From the NCBI GenBank assembly GCA_029258405.1, contig JARHYY010000095.1, positions 1-9,741 of the forward strand: 9,741 nucleotides of DNA, in the 5' to 3' direction. The stretch is from Helicobacteraceae bacterium. GTDB lineage: Bacteria > Campylobacterota > Campylobacteria > Campylobacterales > Helicobacteraceae. Both the position numbers and the translations under genes were made by a program. Positions 7,681 to 9,741 of the stretch are shown here, one piece after another. Position 1 is the first letter of the stretch. Every line of letters begins with the position of its first letter. The notes beneath the pieces are model-generated. The model was not told where the DNA came from. It worked only from the letters and a program-made list of their open reading frames with translations, and made no database searches.

Positions 7681-7800
7681 ATGAGAAAAATAAAAATTAT
7701 TTTTCTAGGGGGCGTCTTTTTAAGTTCTTTTGCTTTTGCAGAAGTCGATGTTATTGCTTTGGTTTCAAAAGGAGCTATCACAAAAACACTCCGGGTGTAA
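7681..7800 (+). CDS. Short signal-peptide ORF, probably the 5' part of a split peptide gene
   Basis: The ATG at 7681 follows a strong AAGGAG at 7670-7675 with 5-nt spacing. The 39-residue product has a clear Sec signal peptide: basic start MRKIKI, hydrophobic core FLGGVFLSSF, and cleavage most likely after AFA at residue 20. The remainder is EVDVIALVSKGAITKTLRV. The stop (7798-7800) lies two bases before the next ORF. If one base is added in the A5 tract at 7782-7786, this frame continues as ...SKGAITKNTPGVK straight into the downstream ORF, giving one 114-residue protein. I therefore think this is half of one gene rather than a finished product. Whether the break is real, a slippage site or a sequencing error cannot be told here. 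Confidence 0.65.
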   Translation: MRKIKIIFLGGVFLSSFAFAEVDVIALVSKGAITKTLRV

Positions 7801-7802
7801 AA

Positions 7803-8024
7803 ATGCTTACTCAAGAAGAAAAGGCGAATGTTATTGGGGGGAATTATTGGGCTTATGGTAACCGTCCTTATAGCTTTGGAACCCTTGGAAACCATTTTTT
7901 AAACAATCAAAAATATTGGAATAATTTTAATAATGCAGTCTCAAATAATAGACCTGCATTGAGTCCAAATGGGATTATGTGTGGCTATAATAAATGCTGG
8001 CCTGTTCGCGGTAGATATAATTAG
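7803..8024 (+). CDS. Bacteriocin-like peptide precursor with double-glycine leader (in-frame part of a split gene)
   Basis: The 73-residue ORF begins MLTQEEKANVIGG. This fits the double-glycine leader pattern LSxxELxxIxGG used by peptidase-C39 ABC exporters: Leu at -12, Thr at -11, Glu at -8, Val at -4 and Gly at -2 and -1. Only the -7 hydrophobic residue is replaced (Lys). The predicted 60-residue core (14-73) is rich in Asn, Gly, Tyr and Trp. It has two cysteines (Cys60, Cys65 in CGYNKC), six Arg/Lys and no Asp or Glu, so it is strongly cationic. Its ATG has no good ribosome binding site. It would be reached by reinitiation after the stop at 7798-7800, or by a -1 frameshift from the signal-peptide ORF. 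Antimicrobial activity is an inference from composition and leader. No exporter or immunity gene is recognisable in the window. I know no named family for it. Confidence 0.6.
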   Translation: MLTQEEKANVIGGNYWAYGNRPYSFGTLGNHFLNNQKYWNNFNNAVSNNRPALSPNGIMCGYNKCWPVRGRYN

Positions 8025-8062
8025 ATGCGAAATTTTGTTAATAGAGTTTGCTTATATTATAC

Positions 8063-8068
8063 GAGGAG
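8063..8068 (+). promoter_or_regulatory. Ribosome binding site that sets the EF-hand gene start
   Basis: GAGGAG lies 6 nt before the ATG at 8075. The frame is also open from a TTG at 8048, but that start lies upstream of this site and would translate through it, so 8075 is preferred. The block GGAGTC also occurs in the binding site of the signal-peptide ORF (7672-7677). Confidence 0.75.
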
Positions 8069-8074
8069 TCAAAT

Positions 8075-9283
8075 ATGCATAAAATAAGACTTATTGAAGG
8101 TAATGTTTATTCAAATCTCAAATACAATGCTTTCAGTAGAACTTTTTCTGATTTGAAACAAGAAGAAGAATCAGATAAAAATCTTTTAAAAACTCTTGCT
8201 GAAAAGAGCGACAATAAAATTAATAGCTTAAATGATCTTAATCCCTTTAAAGTTACTGATAGCACTAAAACAGATTCTAATCACCAAAAAGTTCTCTTTG
8301 ATGATCCTATTAGCGGTATGCGTATTTCTTTAAATCTTAGCAAAGAAAATATCAATAAACTTAGAAACCATTTTGATACTAGAGATTTCTATAAAAGAGG
8401 CGATGATACTCTTAGGCTTTCAGGTAATGCTGAAGCCTTTGTGAGTGGTTGGTTTGGAGATATTGCCTATACAAGAAATTATATGAGAGCGGATAATGAT
8501 AAAAATGGAAAACTTGATTCAAAAGAACAAGCAAATATTGTTGATGGGTATAATATGAAAATTGATTGCTTTGAATTTAAAGCTTTAGGTAACTATGTTG
8601 AAACAGACATGGTAACATATCAAACTCGCTCTAGGGCACAAACCCAAAAAGATGGTATTTATTTTGCAGATAATAATGCTTTATTTCTTACAATAGAAAA
8701 TATTCTTAATAAAACAATTCAGATTGATAAAAATTTTGATGGTGAAATTTCTCGCTTGGGAGAAGCCACACCAAAGGGTGATGTAGCTAAGCTAGCTATT
8801 AGTCTTATTGATGATCATATGCTTACAAAAAAGTATGTGCCTGAACATGAGCAAAAAGGCATTATTGACACTTTAAAAGGAGATACTAAGCGATTTGAGC
8901 AGCTACAAAAAGCTCTACAAGCCTTAGAGAAGCTCAAAAGCTCTAAAGGGGACTTGCAGAGCTTGGAACCAGAAGAGCGTAAAGCTTTAGAAAATGCAAT
9001 GGCTTTAGCTGAAAAACAATTCAAGCTCTCTGATAAAGATTTAGAATCTTTAGAAACACATATCAATAATCAAGCCTTAGATGCTATTAGTGATTATGTA
9101 TCTCATGAAACAGGTTTGGACAAAACAGAGCTCAAAGAATCTTTAGAGCAAGTTTTTTTCAAAAATGCTCCTAGCTCTCAATCAGATTTTGCCTCTTTAG
9201 ATAAAGAGCTTATTTCAGTGATTGATGAAATAGGTACACAAATTAAAAATAATGAAGTTTCTGTACTTGATATAAGAGCATAA
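8075..9283 (+). CDS. Unrecognised EF-hand calcium-binding protein
   Basis: I do not recognise this 402-residue protein. It has no signal peptide or membrane helix. The first 70 residues are polar, rich in Ser, Asn, Lys and Asp, and probably disordered. A canonical EF-hand loop, DNDKNGKLDSKE (140-151), has acidic or Asn ligands at positions 1, 3 and 5, Gly at 6, Leu at 8 and Glu at 12. Aromatic-rich helices flank it (FVSGWFGDIAYTRNYM before). A second loop, DKNFDGEISRLGE (218-230), keeps positions 1, 3, 5, 6 and 8 but has its glutamate at position 13, so it may be weaker. Residues about 255-395 are strongly helical, with a coiled-coil-like charged stretch at about 270-330. The gene starts 50 bp after the peptide ORF, so co-transcription is likely. 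A regulatory, structural or secreted role is possible; an Asn/Ser-rich N-terminus without a Sec signal is also seen in flagellar-export substrates (inference). Confidence 0.85.
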   Translation: MHKIRLIEGNVYSNLKYNAFSRTFSDLKQEEESDKNLLKTLAEKSDNKINSLNDLNPFKVTDSTKTDSNHQKVLFDDPISGMRISLNLSKENINKLRNHFDTRDFYKRGDDTLRLSGNAEAFVSGWFGDIAYTRNYMRADNDKNGKLDSKEQANIVDGYNMKIDCFEFKALGNYVETDMVTYQTRSRAQTQKDGIYFADNNALFLTIENILNKTIQIDKNFDGEISRLGEATPKGDVAKLAISLIDDHMLTKKYVPEHEQKGIIDTLKGDTKRFEQLQKALQALEKLKSSKGDLQSLEPEERKALENAMALAEKQFKLSDKDLESLETHINNQALDAISDYVSHETGLDKTELKESLEQVFFKNAPSSQSDFASLDKELISVIDEIGTQIKNNEVSVLDIRA

Positions 9284-9284
9284 A

Positions 9285-9329
9285 TACAGCTAAGGGAGCT
9301 TGTTGATTGCAAGTTTTCTTTTAGCTGTA
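9285..9329 (+). terminator. Long hairpin just after the EF-hand gene, likely transcript end
   Basis: TACAGCTAA (9285-9293) is perfectly complementary to TTAGCTGTA (9321-9329). The sequence between also folds inward: with GU pairs, roughly 7 bp, a TT bulge and 11 more bp close a TTGATTG loop. The hairpin begins two bases after the stop codon. A strong U-run does not follow, so it may act as a terminator with help, or as a 3'-end stabiliser. Confidence 0.5.
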
Positions 9330-9741
9330 GTTACTTAAACCTTAATATACTCTTGTTTCCATCAACCCTTTTCTAACACCTGTCTCTTTAGCACCAGTGT
9401 TTTGTATTCTTAGAGTGCAACTTGTTCCCCTACAAATGTTTAATGACACGAAACAGTGAATTTAAGTAAAATAAACTAAATCTCACTATAAATTCTACAA
9501 ATTCAAATGAGGGAGTAACGTATCGATGGGCTTTACTTATAGCTCGCTATGCAATAAGTTATATTATTAGCTAAGGTGTTACTCAAGAAAACTCAAAAGC
9601 TTTTAGCATTTAGAACTATATACCATACAAGATTAAAGAGTTATCCAAAGCACTCTTATATATGTTCTCATTATATGCTATTGATATGAAAGGAGTAAAT
9701 ACTTTAATGCTATGAATACCTCTTAAAAATATGTTTATACA
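9330..9741. other. Gene-free right end with short inverted repeats
   Basis: I see no credible coding frame on either strand. An inverted repeat, GAGTAAC (9513-9519) and GTTACTC (9578-9584), encloses a smaller one, ACTTAT/ATAAGT. Another, AAGAGT/ACTCTT (9636-9641 and 9652-9657), follows. AAGGAG near the right end is followed only by tiny frames. The region could carry promoter sequences for a gene beyond the window or a small RNA; nothing here proves either. Confidence 0.4.

Noticed and set aside
7644..7895. 83-residue minus-strand frame across the peptide locus
   Set aside because: It lacks a convincing start signal and overlaps plus-strand frames that have a strong binding site, a signal peptide and a leader motif.
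8815..9066. 83-residue minus-strand Ser/Cys-rich frame
   Set aside because: It is antisense to the helical Leu/Lys/Glu-rich part of the EF-hand protein, which produces Ser/Phe/Cys-rich shadows.
9513..9584. Possible tRNA
   Set aside because: The 7-bp closing stem and length fit, but neither strand has a D-loop GG, a TTCRA T-loop or a proper anticodon stem.
1..9741. CRISPR array, complete insertion sequence or rRNA
   Set aside because: I see no regularly spaced repeats, no intact transposase and no rRNA-like sequence in the window.

Overview
The window is AT-rich and looks like a chromosomal segment of an epsilonproteobacterium (Campylobacterota), most likely a Helicobacter. The best evidence is the phosphoenolpyruvate synthase. 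Its N-terminus (MKYIKFFKEL) and overall sequence follow the Helicobacter PpsA pattern as I remember it. The low GC, AAGGAG-type ribosome binding sites and a chemoreceptor with paired HAMP-like segments fit this. An enterohepatic species is possible, but I cannot name one.

Layout: (1) 1-1394, minus strand: a methyl-accepting chemotaxis protein whose signalling domain runs off the left edge. (2) 1395-1919: a divergent intergenic region with short repeats. (3) 1920-4098: two plus-strand genes 16 bp apart. They encode a CsiD/GlaH glutarate 2-hydroxylase and an LhgO-type L-2-hydroxyglutarate oxidoreductase. Together they would convert glutarate to L-2-hydroxyglutarate and then to 2-oxoglutarate. 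(4) 4099-4349: a gap with terminator-like hairpins and a candidate promoter. (5) 4350-7302: ppsA and, 4 bp later, a gamma-carbonic-anhydrase-like left-handed beta-helix protein. (6) 7303-7680: a gap holding a weak minus-strand coding remnant. (7) 7681-8024: a short secreted-peptide locus in two reading frames. A Sec signal peptide ORF stops just before a second ORF that starts with a double-glycine leader (LTQEEKANVIGG) followed by a cationic, aromatic, acid-free 60-residue core with two cysteines. (8) 8075-9283: an unrecognised 402-residue EF-hand protein without a signal peptide. (9) 9284-9741: no gene, but a long hairpin and a second inverted-repeat structure.

Functional links: the glaH-lhgO pair is a complete two-step glutarate route that needs oxygen and recycles the 2-oxoglutarate cosubstrate. 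PpsA is a gluconeogenic enzyme, and the downstream carbonic-anhydrase-like protein may be co-transcribed with it. The most unusual part is the peptide locus followed by the EF-hand gene. The two peptide reading frames join into one 114-residue protein if a single base is added in an A5 tract. It may therefore be a frameshifted, phase-variable or mis-sequenced gene for a secreted bacteriocin-like peptide.
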